DNA of 35,101 nucleotides, taken from contig KI259852.1 of the NCBI GenBank assembly GCA_000467935.1, forward strand, positions 81,917 through 117,017, in the 5' to 3' direction. A model generated the notes under the pieces. It worked only from the letters and a program-made list of their open reading frames with translations, was not told where the DNA came from and did not search any database. The DNA comes from Peptostreptococcaceae bacterium oral taxon 113 str. W5053. Lineage in GTDB: Bacteria > Bacillota > Clostridia > Tissierellales > Peptoniphilaceae. Numbering within the stretch: the stretch's first letter is position 1; the number at the start of each line of letters is the position of its first letter. The position numbers were made by a program, and so were the translations under genes. Of this stretch, positions 1-6,392 are shown piece after piece.

Positions 1-11
1 TACAATTAGAC
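1..11. repeat. Terminal redundancy: identical 11 bases at both window ends
   Basis: Bases 1-11 (TACAATTAGAC) are identical to 35091-35101. Joining the ends through this overlap gives an uninterrupted set of phased repeats and a continuous replication operon. This supports a circular or circularly permuted molecule of about 35,090 bp. The overlap is short, so it may be an assembly or rotation artefact and not a natural terminal repeat. Confidence 0.7.
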
Positions 12-23
12 AGGTTAGACAGG
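1..23. repeat. Two tandem 9-bp iterons TTAGACAGG
   Basis: TTAGACAGG occurs at 6-14 and 15-23, back to back. Across the circular junction they meet two copies of CCTGTACAA (35078-35086, 35087-35095). CCTGTACAA resembles the reverse complement of TTAGACAGG (CCTGTCTAA), so together they make an imperfect 18+18 inverted repeat. A further TAGACAGG is at 97-104 and TGTACAGG at 116-123. The AT-rich stretch 28-90 follows. Repeats next to a primase-helicase gene suggest a replication origin; that is inference. Confidence 0.7.
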
Positions 24-96
24 TAACAAAACGCTATATATTATATAAACGCGCACATAATGATTATGTCTATATACTATATGATGAGTATGTCTC

Positions 97-176
97 TAGA
101 CAGGTGGTGTGTTTTTGTACAGGTGGTGTGGCGTTGTTGCTTGCGCCACGCCACAACCTTTAGGAACACCCCACCT
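97..176. other. Direct repeats and nested stem: candidate replication-origin structure
   Basis: ACAGGTGGTGTG is repeated at 100-111 and 119-130, 19 bp apart. The second copy opens a nested inverted repeat: AGGTGG (121-126) with CCACCT (171-176), and TGTGGCGT (127-134) with ACGCCACA (148-155). No T-run follows, so this is not an ordinary terminator. With the iterons at 6-23 and 35078-35095 and the AT-rich 28-90 segment, it is a good candidate for the initiation site used by the primase-helicase encoded just upstream. No gene was seen in 1-216. Confidence 0.45.
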
Positions 177-216
177 ACATGTCGAACGCGCGAATTAAAA
201 AAAGGAGAATGCAAAG

Positions 217-471
217 ATGGCTAAAAATTTTAAAAATAAATATTGGGAAAACGAAAAAAGTGAAATTGTGGAATTCGGAAATTCTTTTTTAAGGACATTT
301 GATGAATCCGGGAAATTGCAATTTGGAAAAATCATAAAAAATAAAGAGACCGGAGAAAAAACGTATTTTGTGAAATTCGTTTTGGATCGAAAAGAACTTT
401 TTGAAAGTGAAGAGGGGGTTGATTTTTTGCAAGGAACTTTGAATATGTGGGCTGAGGAATATGTTTGTTGA
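217..471 (+). CDS. Small phage protein of unknown function, 84 aa
   Basis: I do not recognise a family. The protein is charged and mostly hydrophilic, with an aromatic-rich N-terminus (NFKNKYW) and a central beta-like stretch (KTYFVKFVLD). It has no membrane segment and no metal-binding cysteine set. The ATG is preceded by AAAGGAGA at 201-208, a good ribosome site. It lies between the origin-like region and rusA, and its stop overlaps the rusA start by 11 bases, so the two are translationally coupled. The position suggests a role in DNA replication or its regulation, but nothing in the residues shows this. Confidence 0.75.
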   Translation: MAKNFKNKYWENEKSEIVEFGNSFLRTFDESGKLQFGKIIKNKETGEKTYFVKFVLDRKELFESEEGVDFLQGTLNMWAEEYVC

Positions 472-850
472 GTTTTTTATGGTTATGATTCCGCCGACTG
501 TAACATATCAGGAAAAGCGAGTTAATTTTAAAGCAAAAACTTTTTATGAGCATGAGAAACTAAAAACTGCAAGACAAAAACTTACGGATAATTTGTGGAA
601 ATATAGACCGAACAGAAAGCTTAGAGGTCCGCTTAGACTATGTGTGAAGTGGTGTTACCCCCTTAGAAATTCTAAATTCGATGGTCAATATAAAGACACT
701 AAGCCTGATTTGGATAATGCTCAAAAGCTTTTGCAAGATTGTATGACTGATGTGGGGTTTTGGGTTGATGATAGCCAGATTGCAAGTTTAATTTGTGAAA
801 AATTTTGGGCGAAAATTCCGGGGATTTATATTCGAGTGGAGAAAATATAA
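461..850 (+). CDS. rusA: RusA-family Holliday junction resolvase
   Basis: RusA enzymes cut Holliday junctions as small dimers and, in phages, resolve replication or recombination branches before packaging. The protein is 129 aa, normal for the family. The acidic signature is clear: KPDLDNAQKLLQD at about residues 81-93, then WVDDSQIA at about 101-108. These supply the Asp cluster equivalent to the catalytic aspartates of E. coli RusA. The chosen ATG has GAGG a few bases upstream and overlaps the previous gene. ATGs at 479 and 485 are alternatives with weaker ribosome sites. It follows the replication genes across the circular junction. Confidence 0.9.
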   Translation: MFVEFFMVMIPPTVTYQEKRVNFKAKTFYEHEKLKTARQKLTDNLWKYRPNRKLRGPLRLCVKWCYPLRNSKFDGQYKDTKPDLDNAQKLLQDCMTDVGFWVDDSQIASLICEKFWAKIPGIYIRVEKI

Positions 851-867
851 AACGCCAATTTCAAGAT

Positions 868-886
868 AAGTTGAGATAGAAACGAG
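868..886. repeat. Leader copy of the AAGTTGAGA motif
   Basis: AAGTTGAGATAGAAACGAG at 868-886 matches 1172-1190 at 17 of 19 positions. Both copies end just before a strong ribosome site: GGGAGGAGG before the 901 gene and GGGAGAAGG before the 1205 gene. This may be a duplicated leader or a protein-binding site. Confidence 0.55.
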
Positions 887-900
887 GGAGGAGGATAAAA

Positions 901-1143
901 ATGACAGGAGAAGAATTAAGAAACAAGCTAAATTATCTGGGAATGGTGCGAGGAATTCGAAAACTTGCATTAAGTGAACAGTTGGCAAGTGCTGAACAAT
1001 TAGCCGTGCTGTCAATCTGTGAAGTTTGTGATTTGGTTGTTAAAGAATTTGAAGTTGTCTTTACCGAAAAAGAAAATATCGGCCTTGTGAAAAAAAGCGA
1101 CATGAACACTTACAATAAAATTATAAAACGTATTTCAAGATGA
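901..1143 (+). CDS. Small phage protein of unknown function, 80 aa
   Basis: No family is recognised. The sequence predicts a mostly helical protein with a Leu/Ala-rich centre (LALSEQLASAEQLAVLSI) and a basic C-terminus (KIIKRISR). It has no transmembrane segment. The ATG is well supported by GGGAGGAGG at about 885-893. It sits between rusA and the sigma-like late regulator in the same direction, a slot that in Firmicutes phages often holds small poorly conserved early/late-transition genes. The role is unknown. Confidence 0.75.
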   Translation: MTGEELRNKLNYLGMVRGIRKLALSEQLASAEQLAVLSICEVCDLVVKEFEVVFTEKENIGLVKKSDMNTYNKIIKRISR

Positions 1144-1150
1144 ATTAAGA

Positions 1151-1180
1151 AAAGTTGAGAAAAGTTGAGAAAAGTTGAGA
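1151..1180. repeat. Three perfect tandem copies of AAAGTTGAGA
   Basis: The 10-bp unit AAAGTTGAGA occurs at 1151-1160, 1161-1170 and 1171-1180, close to one helical turn per copy. It lies in the short gap before the late-regulator gene. A partial copy precedes the 901 gene. Phased repeats like this can bind a protein, so autoregulation by the downstream DNA-binding protein is possible. A simple slippage repeat is the alternative. Confidence 0.75.
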
Positions 1181-1204
1181 TAAAAACGCGCGGGAGAAGG
1201 AATT

Positions 1205-1621
1205 TTGTTTATGAATCAAAAAACGTTAAGGCAGTATCGGGATTTGGTCAAAGAGATTGAGGAGTTAAAAAACAGAATATCGGAAGCTCAAAAACTATCA
1301 AGCGTGCAAGTTGTCAAGGATAGTGTTTCGGGTTCCAACCCACATTTTCCATATCAGAAAGGTGTTTTTGCTATCGAAGGTCTCGAGCAGATAAACTCAA
1401 GGCGGAAAAAGATTTTGCAAAAGCGGATTGAACGGTGTGAACGGTTAAAGCTTGAGATTGAGGAGTTTATCGACACCATAGAGGACAGTAAAACACGGCG
1501 AGTGTTTCAGCTGCGGTATATTTACGGGTGCAGCTGGGAGAAAATTTCAAGGATGTTAGGAGGTTGGGATGAAAGTTATGCGCGTAAAATTCATGACCGG
1601 TGGTGGCTAAAAAATACATAG
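1205..1621 (+). CDS. Sigma-70 region-4-like / DUF1492-type late transcription regulator
   Basis: The 138-aa protein has a long charged, coiled-coil-like N-terminal half (RDLVKEIEELKNRISEAQKL) and a C-terminal helix-turn-helix: RRVFQLRYIYGCSWEKISR followed by ESYARKIHDRWW. This is the pattern of phage late regulators related to sigma region 4 and of the ArpU/DUF1492 groups, found just before packaging genes. The start may be TTG 1205 or ATG 1211; GGGAGAAGG ends at 1200, and ATG 1211 has the more usual spacing. It is preceded by three phased 10-bp repeats. Its likely job is switching on the packaging, tail and lysis genes downstream; that is inferred from place and fold. Confidence 0.8.
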   Translation: MFMNQKTLRQYRDLVKEIEELKNRISEAQKLSSVQVVKDSVSGSNPHFPYQKGVFAIEGLEQINSRRKKILQKRIERCERLKLEIEEFIDTIEDSKTRRVFQLRYIYGCSWEKISRMLGGWDESYARKIHDRWWLKNT

Positions 1622-1627
1622 AAAGTC

Positions 1628-1656
1628 TTGACATACGTACACACACGTGCTATACT
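1628..1656 (+). promoter_or_regulatory. Consensus promoter of hicAB, with operator-like spacer
   Basis: TTGACA at 1628-1633, a 17-bp spacer and TATACT at 1651-1656 form a near-perfect vegetative promoter. The spacer holds ACGT-N6-ACGT and CACGTG palindromes, a natural place for HicB to bind and autoregulate. It gives the toxin-antitoxin genes transcription independent of phage late control. Confidence 0.85.
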
Positions 1657-1680
1657 ATTGTTGTCAGGAGGTAGGTATAC

Positions 1681-1866
1681 ATGCCGATGACACAAAAAGA
1701 AATGGTCAAGCTGTTAAAAAAGCACGGTTTTGCTGAAATAAAGGGCGGGAAAGGTTCGCATATCAAGATGACGAAGCCGGGACAGCTTAGACCGATTGTT
1801 ATCCCGTCAGGAGAGTTGAAAAAGGGAACCGAGTGCGGGATACTCAAAGAGGCGGGGCTGAAATAA
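1681..1866 (+). CDS. hicA: HicA-type toxin, mRNA interferase
   Basis: HicA is a small double-stranded-RNA-binding-fold ribonuclease that cleaves mRNA until neutralised by HicB. The 61-aa protein has the family pattern: N-terminal helix (KEMVKLLKKHGF), then GGKGSHIKM with the catalytic His at residue 27, then the beta strand PIVIPS and the GTECGILKEAGL helix. Length and order are typical. An SD (AGGAGG) lies about 8 bases before the ATG, and a consensus promoter lies just upstream. hicB follows 48 bases later. In a phage the pair could stabilise the lysogen or act in superinfection immunity. Confidence 0.93.
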   Translation: MPMTQKEMVKLLKKHGFAEIKGGKGSHIKMTKPGQLRPIVIPSGELKKGTECGILKEAGLK

Positions 1867-1914
1867 GCCCCTTAGCCTTTTAAGTATTGCATTTTGGATT
1901 TTGGAGGTGTTTCT

Positions 1915-2358
1915 ATGTTGATTAGTTATCCGGCGTTGTTTTATTACAGTCCAAAGGAGGGTGGATCGTACTATATTTATTTTCCGGATTTAAAAGGTTC
2001 GGGAACTCAAGGGGATTCGGTGGAAGAGGCGATGTTCATGGCAGGTGATTATTTAGGGATTGTCGCTTCTCATATGCTTGAGACGGGGCAAAAACTTCCG
2101 CATAGACGCGACATCAATCATTTATCATTGTCGGAGGATTTCCCTTTTAAAGATGATGAGGAATTTAAAGATTTTTATGATTTGGAAAATTCTTTTGTCT
2201 CTATGATTTGTGTCGACATTGAGAAGTATTTTGAAAGTCAAAAATTAGTGAAAAAGACGCTGACGATTCCAAAGTGGTCGAATGATTTGGGGAATCGATT
2301 GAATTTGAATTTTTCAAAAGTATTAACGGAAGCGATTGAAAAAATAGCGTTAAAATAA
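1915..2358 (+). CDS. hicB: HicB-type antitoxin
   Basis: HicB binds and inhibits HicA and represses the operon. The 147-aa protein has the N-terminal partial RNase-H-like HicB domain (YYIYFPDLKGSGTQGDSVEEA, split here at about residues 19-39) and a C-terminal DNA-binding segment (LTIPKWSNDLGNRLNLNFSK) of the ribbon-helix-helix or HTH kind. An upstream in-frame TTG at 1894 exists, but ATG 1915 has GGAGG at 1903-1907 with ideal spacing. The stretch between domains is rich in acidic residues. The pair lies between the late regulator and the HNH gene, in the same direction. Confidence 0.9.
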   Translation: MLISYPALFYYSPKEGGSYYIYFPDLKGSGTQGDSVEEAMFMAGDYLGIVASHMLETGQKLPHRRDINHLSLSEDFPFKDDEEFKDFYDLENSFVSMICVDIEKYFESQKLVKKTLTIPKWSNDLGNRLNLNFSKVLTEAIEKIALK

Positions 2359-2434
2359 AAATTTTCAAAAAAAAATAAAAGTTGTCCGTTTTGTCCGATT
2401 TTTCCGTGGTACAATAGTATTGTGAAAAGTGCAG

Positions 2435-2458
2435 GCAGGTGCGAATGAGTGCATCTGC
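2435..2458 (+). terminator. Hairpin before the HNH gene, terminator-like
   Basis: GCAGGTGC (2435-2442) pairs with GCATCTGC (2451-2458) around an 8-base loop, and a T-rich stretch follows. It could end the hicAB transcript. A TACAAT box at 2410-2415 lies upstream, but I see no good -35 partner. Confidence 0.55.
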
Positions 2459-2546
2459 TTATTTTATTGTGTATTTTTCAATGTTTCCGTAGTTGGCGGA
2501 CTTCATACGGCACGGGGGGATGGTCTCTTTTGTTTTATGGGGGTGC

Positions 2547-2885
2547 ATGATGAGTAGACCGGATAAATCAGGCTCACACAGGGCACAGTATGAAAAAAAC
2601 AGAAAAAGAATTTTAGCCACACAGAATGTTTGCGGCATTTGCGGAAAATCCGTTGATTTATCACTTAAGGCGCCTAATCCTTTAGCGCCTTGTGTGGATC
2701 ATATAATTCCAGTGGCTAAAGGAGGACATCCATCCGATATTAGCAATTTACAATTAGCTCATTGGAGTTGTAATAGGCAAAAATCTGATAAATTATTTAA
2801 AAACGAAATAATAAAAGGAACTAAGATTCTTGGAAATCGAAATTTACCTCAAAGTATAGATTGGAGTAATTACAAGTCAAAATAG
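2547..2885 (+). CDS. HNH homing-type endonuclease next to packaging genes
   Basis: HNH nucleases beside the terminase genes are widespread in phages. In HK97-type phages the HNH protein (gp74) works with terminase in DNA cleavage for packaging. The 112-aa protein has a zinc-type knuckle CGICG, the core VDHIIPVAKGG with the conserved Asp-His, the asparagine in SDISNLQLAH and CNRQKSDK at the end. ATG 2547 or ATG 2550 is preceded by GGGGGTG. The longer frame from TTG 2493 lacks a ribosome site and reads through a hairpin region. The small terminase usually found next is absent; portal follows. Confidence 0.9.
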   Translation: MMSRPDKSGSHRAQYEKNRKRILATQNVCGICGKSVDLSLKAPNPLAPCVDHIIPVAKGGHPSDISNLQLAHWSCNRQKSDKLFKNEIIKGTKILGNRNLPQSIDWSNYKSK

Positions 2886-2976
2886 GGGGTATATCCCCCA
2901 CCCACGTAGGCAAATGGAGTTCCACGCCGTCATTATACAAATTTCTCGCTGAAAAGATAAAGGAGCAGTAAAAAAA
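2885..2976. other. HNH-portal gap with a perfect hairpin; candidate packaging site
   Basis: GGGGG (2885-2889) and CCCCC (2895-2899) form a perfect stem around TATAT, overlapping the HNH stop. About 75 non-coding bases follow before the portal ribosome site (AAAGGAGC). A non-coding stretch right after an HNH gene and before head genes is where cos or pac sites are often found in related phages. No T-run follows the stem. The assignment is by position only. Confidence 0.3.
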
Positions 2977-4419
2977 ATGAATGAGATGGAAATTTTACAA
3001 TATTTGAGAGCCAAGTTGATAAAGCATGAAAGAAGAGTAAAGCATAGATATTCACAATATGACATGAAGCACATCGATAAGATGCCGGGAATTACTATCC
3101 CCGAACATATGAGAGCAAGATATAGGTCTGTGCTCGGTTGGTGTGGGAAGGCGGTGGATTGTTTGGCAGATAGACTAATATTTAGAGAATTTACCGATGA
3201 TGATTTTGAAATCAACGAAATTTTCAATATGAACAATCCTGATGTATTCTTCGACTCAGCAATTTTATCAGCTTTAATAGGCTCATGCTGTTTTGTGTAC
3301 CTTTCAAAAGGGGATGATGATATCCCCAGACTTCAAGTAATAGAGGCCAATAATGCTACAGGAATAATAGATCCGATAACGGGATTGCTTAAACAAGGAT
3401 ATGCAATATTGGAAAAAGATGATTATGATAATCCTAAAATTGAAGCATTGTTATTACCTAATAAAACAATAATATTCTATAAAGCTAATGATAAAAACGA
3501 GGTCTATGAACATAGTGCGGAATATCCGTTATTAGTGCCGATAATACATAGACCCGATGCAGTAAGACCGTTTGGAAGAAGTAGAATATCAAGATCAGCT
3601 ATGTATTGGCAGAGATATGCTAAAAGAACACTTGAAAGGGCAGATATAACGGCCGAATTTTATTCTTTCCCTCAAAAATACGTGTTAGGGATGAATAGTA
3701 ACGCCGAGTCTTTGGATACTTGGAAAGCTACCATATCTTCCATGTTAAGGATAGATAAAGATGAAGACGGAGATAAACCCGTACTTGGTCAATTTACCAC
3801 TTCGTCAATGTCTCCTTTCACGGAGCAGCTCAGAACTGCCGCAGCGGGATTTGCGGGGGAAACCGGGCTCACACTTGACGATTTGGGTTTTGTAGGTGAT
3901 AACCCATCAAGCAGTGAAGCCATAAAGGCAAGTCATGAAACATTAAGGGTAATGGCGAGGAAAGCGCAAAGGAGTTTTTCATCGGGACTTGTAAATGTGG
4001 GATATCTGGCTACCTGTCTGCGTGATAATTATCCATATCTTAGAAATCAGTTTCACAGAGTAAGAGTAAAATGGGAACCTGTATTTGAACCTGACGCAAG
4101 TACATTATCTTTGGTTGGTGACGGAGCTATAAAGATAAATCAGGCAGTGCCGGGGTATATTTCAGCAGAAGTGTTAAAGGATCTTACAGGGATAAAAGGA
4201 GGAGAGAAACGACCTATTGTTGAAACGCCGGCGGTTGAAGTAAATGATAAGCAACAAAATAGGATAATATCGACATATGAGGTTACATCACTACTTGGAA
4301 ACTATCAAAAAGGGGTTTTGTCTAAAGAAAACGGAATAAGATTACTGACCTCTATGGGATATTCACAAGAAATTGCTACAAAAATGCTTGATGAAACGAA
4401 GGTAATACCAGAGGTATAG
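2977..4419 (+). CDS. Portal protein, SPP1 gp6-like
   Basis: The portal dodecamer forms the DNA entry channel at one capsid vertex and docks the terminase. The 480-aa length, the N-terminal RSVLGWCGKAVDCLADRL segment and the internal clip/stem-type region fit the SPP1 gp6-like portal family. The conserved core (SALIGSCCFVYLS, about residues 95-107, and a Pro/Arg-rich PIIHRPDAVRPFGRSRIS) is visible. The C-terminal fifth is more variable. The start has AAAGGAGC about 10 bases upstream. The minor-head gene begins 3 bases after the stop, so the two are coupled. In most relatives TerS and TerL precede portal; here they do not. Confidence 0.88.
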   Translation: MNEMEILQYLRAKLIKHERRVKHRYSQYDMKHIDKMPGITIPEHMRARYRSVLGWCGKAVDCLADRLIFREFTDDDFEINEIFNMNNPDVFFDSAILSALIGSCCFVYLSKGDDDIPRLQVIEANNATGIIDPITGLLKQGYAILEKDDYDNPKIEALLLPNKTIIFYKANDKNEVYEHSAEYPLLVPIIHRPDAVRPFGRSRISRSAMYWQRYAKRTLERADITAEFYSFPQKYVLGMNSNAESLDTWKATISSMLRIDKDEDGDKPVLGQFTTSSMSPFTEQLRTAAAGFAGETGLTLDDLGFVGDNPSSSEAIKASHETLRVMARKAQRSFSSGLVNVGYLATCLRDNYPYLRNQFHRVRVKWEPVFEPDASTLSLVGDGAIKINQAVPGYISAEVLKDLTGIKGGEKRPIVETPAVEVNDKQQNRIISTYEVTSLLGNYQKGVLSKENGIRLLTSMGYSQEIATKMLDETKVIPEV

Positions 4420-4421
4420 CA

Positions 4422-5744
4422 ATGGATATAATCTCTAAGCTAAAATTGGAATTTAATAAAAAATATGCAAAAAACTCAAAAATAAGAGATTTGGTAGAAA
4501 GACTTGAGAACGGAGATGCGGCATATGAACAAGCTCATGAATTTGCGATAGAAGTCGGCGAAATCCTTGCAAATGTATTTAAAGAAAATCTGTCTGCTGA
4601 TATGTTTCCTGATGGAAAAATAAGTTATAGCATTGCTGATACTATATTAAATGAAACTCTCGGTAATAATTATAATTTTGTATCTGATTATTCAAGAGAT
4701 ATTCAAACTATAATCAATAAAAAAGCAGGATTTAATATAAAAGGTGTAAAAGCCGATAAAAATCAAAGCAGAATTGACAATATGGCAAAAAAAGTATCCG
4801 ATGATAGTTTTGAGAATGTGCAGTGGGTGTTTGACGAGCCGATAAAAAACTTTACACAGTCCGTTGTTGATGATACTGTAAAAGCAAATGCCGACTTCCA
4901 ATACAAATTAGGTATGCAGCCTAAAATTATACGAAAATCGACAGGTAATTGCTGTGATTGGTGCGAGGCATTAGTAGGAGAATATGATTATCCTGATGAA
5001 GTGCCAAAAGATGTGTATCGCAGGCATAAATTTTGCAGATGCACCGTAGAACACAGACCTGTAGGTAAAAAAGTCGGAACAAATATCCATACTAAGAAGA
5101 TTATGAATTCTGATGAGGATATAGCAGCTAGAATAAGAAGATATGAAAAAGAAATTAGAATATCTGAAAATAATAGAATAAAGAATATTTCAACGGCAAA
5201 AGCCATTGAGCTAGGATATAAACCTTTAGAACAAGAAAAAGTAGTTAATATTCTAAGAAAACAGTCTGAAAAATGGATTGCCAATTTGACAGAAGACGAA
5301 AAAAGAGCAATACAAAAATACACTGATAACGGAATTGATAAAGATGGTAAAAAGCTTTTTGAAAAAATAAACGGGTATCTTGCAAATAAATACAATCCTA
5401 TTAATGAGTTAGAAGAAAAAATGTTAATAAAATTTATTTATCAAATAGATAATGCTTTATTGAAAAATGAATTACAAAGCGATATAATAGTATACAGAAA
5501 AGATGTATCGCCAAAATCAATTGAAGGTGAAATAAACAGATTTTTAAGTACTTCAGTTACGCAAAAAGGTGTATTTGGAAGTAGCCCGAATGTTGCTATA
5601 ATTGTACCAAAAGGTTCAAAAGGTGGATATGTTGAGAGCTTTAGTAATTATAAAGATCAAAGAGAGTATATGTTAAGTTATGGAACAACATTAAAAAAAA
5701 TTAATGATTTTGCAGAATTTTCAATATACAAAGTTGAGGTGTGA
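4422..5744 (+). CDS. MuF-type minor head protein fused to an ADP-ribosyltransferase domain
   Basis: The first ~210 residues look like a phage Mu F / SPP1 gp7-type minor head protein: a helical body, then a cysteine cluster CCDWC (about 175-179) and KFCRCTVEH (about 202-210). The last ~160 residues carry the marks of a mono-ADP-ribosyltransferase of the R-S-E class: YR with Arg359, FLSTS with Ser376-Thr377-Ser378, and QRE with Gln413 and Glu415. Q-x-E at the last position is the form seen in C3-like enzymes; E-x-E is the arginine-specific form. Minor head proteins of this type can be packaged and ejected with DNA, so the enzyme may act inside the newly infected cell, as T4 Alt does. The target is unknown. 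A 55-aa protein follows at once. Confidence 0.85.
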   Translation: MDIISKLKLEFNKKYAKNSKIRDLVERLENGDAAYEQAHEFAIEVGEILANVFKENLSADMFPDGKISYSIADTILNETLGNNYNFVSDYSRDIQTIINKKAGFNIKGVKADKNQSRIDNMAKKVSDDSFENVQWVFDEPIKNFTQSVVDDTVKANADFQYKLGMQPKIIRKSTGNCCDWCEALVGEYDYPDEVPKDVYRRHKFCRCTVEHRPVGKKVGTNIHTKKIMNSDEDIAARIRRYEKEIRISENNRIKNISTAKAIELGYKPLEQEKVVNILRKQSEKWIANLTEDEKRAIQKYTDNGIDKDGKKLFEKINGYLANKYNPINELEEKMLIKFIYQIDNALLKNELQSDIIVYRKDVSPKSIEGEINRFLSTSVTQKGVFGSSPNVAIIVPKGSKGGYVESFSNYKDQREYMLSYGTTLKKINDFAEFSIYKVEV

Positions 5745-5745
5745 T

Positions 5746-5913
5746 ATGAAAGAAAATTATTCTAAAGAATCAATAAACAATTTAGAAGAAAGAATGTTAT
5801 CTCAAGTTGAACCATCAACAGAAGAAGATAAAAAAGTAAACCGAGAACGTTTAAAAAAAATTCAGGATTATAGTAAAACTTTGAACAACAATCAAATAGA
5901 AGTAGCAATCTAA
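5746..5913 (+). CDS. Small charged protein coupled to the ADP-ribosyltransferase gene, 55 aa
   Basis: The gene begins one base after the stop of the MuF-ADP-ribosyltransferase gene and has its own ribosome site (GAGG, 7 bases before ATG). The product is highly charged and predicted helical (NNLEERMLSQVEPSTEED, VNRERLKKIQDYSK), with no membrane segment. I do not recognise a family. Tight coupling suggests a partner of the upstream enzyme: an inhibitor, chaperone or loading factor. The shape resembles no particular immunity protein, so this is a guess. A terminator-like hairpin follows. Confidence 0.7.
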   Translation: MKENYSKESINNLEERMLSQVEPSTEEDKKVNRERLKKIQDYSKTLNNNQIEVAI

Positions 5914-5917
5914 AAGG

Positions 5918-5948
5918 CATTGTAGTTATTAACTATGGTGTTTTTTTT
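5918..5948 (+). terminator. Rho-independent terminator after the 55-aa gene
   Basis: CATTGTAGTT (5918-5927) pairs with AACTATGGTG (5931-5940), with wobble pairs, around a 3-base loop, and eight Ts follow (5941-5948). It is the first of three such hairpins that punctuate this part of the head module. Confidence 0.8.
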
Positions 5949-5972
5949 ATAAAAAAATAAGGGGGTGATATT

Positions 5973-6317
5973 ATGGCTAAAGATGATTACCAAGTAATAG
6001 TTTATCAAATATTATCATATTTATATAATTGCTTAAAAAAAGGTATTGATATTGAGCCGGATTATTTGATAGCTAATGGTAAGCTGTTTAATATTAATAG
6101 TAATTATTGGAGATTTATTATATATAATCTCCACAAAGACGGATTAATTGATGGTATAAGTCTTGTGTATACGTGGGGAGATAAATATCCTCATATAAAT
6201 GACCTTACTAATATTGGTATTACTCCTAAGGGTATTCAATTTTTGACAGATAATAGTTTTATACAAAAATCTAAGGAGCTATTAAAAGATGTAAAAGGTA
6301 TTATACCTTTTGTATAG
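5973..6317 (+). CDS. YjcQ-like winged-helix protein
   Basis: The 114-aa protein resembles the YjcQ family: a first helix (VIVYQILSYLYNCLKKG), a helix reaching RFIIYNLHKDGLIDG, and the closing ITPKGIQFLTDN, together a winged-helix-like fold. Family members occur in Firmicutes genomes and prophages; no role is established that I can name. The ATG has AGGGGGTGA upstream. It is bracketed by terminator-like hairpins (5918-5948 and 6318-6342), so it looks like a separate cassette. It occupies the place directly before TerL where a DNA-binding small terminase would normally be, which makes a packaging role conceivable but unproven. Confidence 0.75.
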   Translation: MAKDDYQVIVYQILSYLYNCLKKGIDIEPDYLIANGKLFNINSNYWRFIIYNLHKDGLIDGISLVYTWGDKYPHINDLTNIGITPKGIQFLTDNSFIQKSKELLKDVKGIIPFV

Positions 6318-6342
6318 GTACTTACTTTGTAGGTGCTTTTTT
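6318..6342 (+). terminator. Terminator-like hairpin before TerL
   Basis: GTACTTAC (6318-6325) pairs with GTAGGTGC (6329-6336), including wobbles, around TTT, and six Ts follow. Its layout matches the hairpin after TerL at 7810-7833. Confidence 0.75.
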
Positions 6343-6354
6343 AATGCAAAAAAA

Positions 6355-6374
6355 TTACTTGGACACAAGGTTAA
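6355..6374 (+). ncRNA. Small covarying hairpin in the TerL leader (copy A)
   Basis: The RNA would read TTA-CTTG-GACA-CAAG-GT-TAA: an inner 4-bp stem closing a GACA loop, a 2-base bulge, and an outer TTA/TAA stem. Copy B at 7843-7862 keeps the layout but has CCCA/TGGG in the stem, so all pairs are kept while most bases change. It ends 19 bases before the GTG start and just before the ribosome site, so it may control translation of TerL. Confidence 0.55.
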
Positions 6375-6392
6375 AAATGGGGAGGGATATAG

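Noticed and set aside
1..11. The end repeat as an insertion-sequence target duplication
   Set aside because: No transposase or terminal inverted repeats are present; a circular join explains the identity better.
2382..2415. A promoter before the HNH gene
   Set aside because: TACAAT at 2410-2415 is good, but the TTGTCC boxes stand 13 or 22 bases away, outside the normal spacing.
2493..2546. Longer HNH protein from TTG 2493
   Set aside because: No ribosome site, and the extra residues are unlike the family; ATG 2547/2550 has GGGGGTG upstream.
5973..6317. Calling the YjcQ-like gene a small terminase
   Set aside because: Only the position supports it; the residues look like YjcQ, so it is kept as a hypothesis in the findings and not in the annotation.
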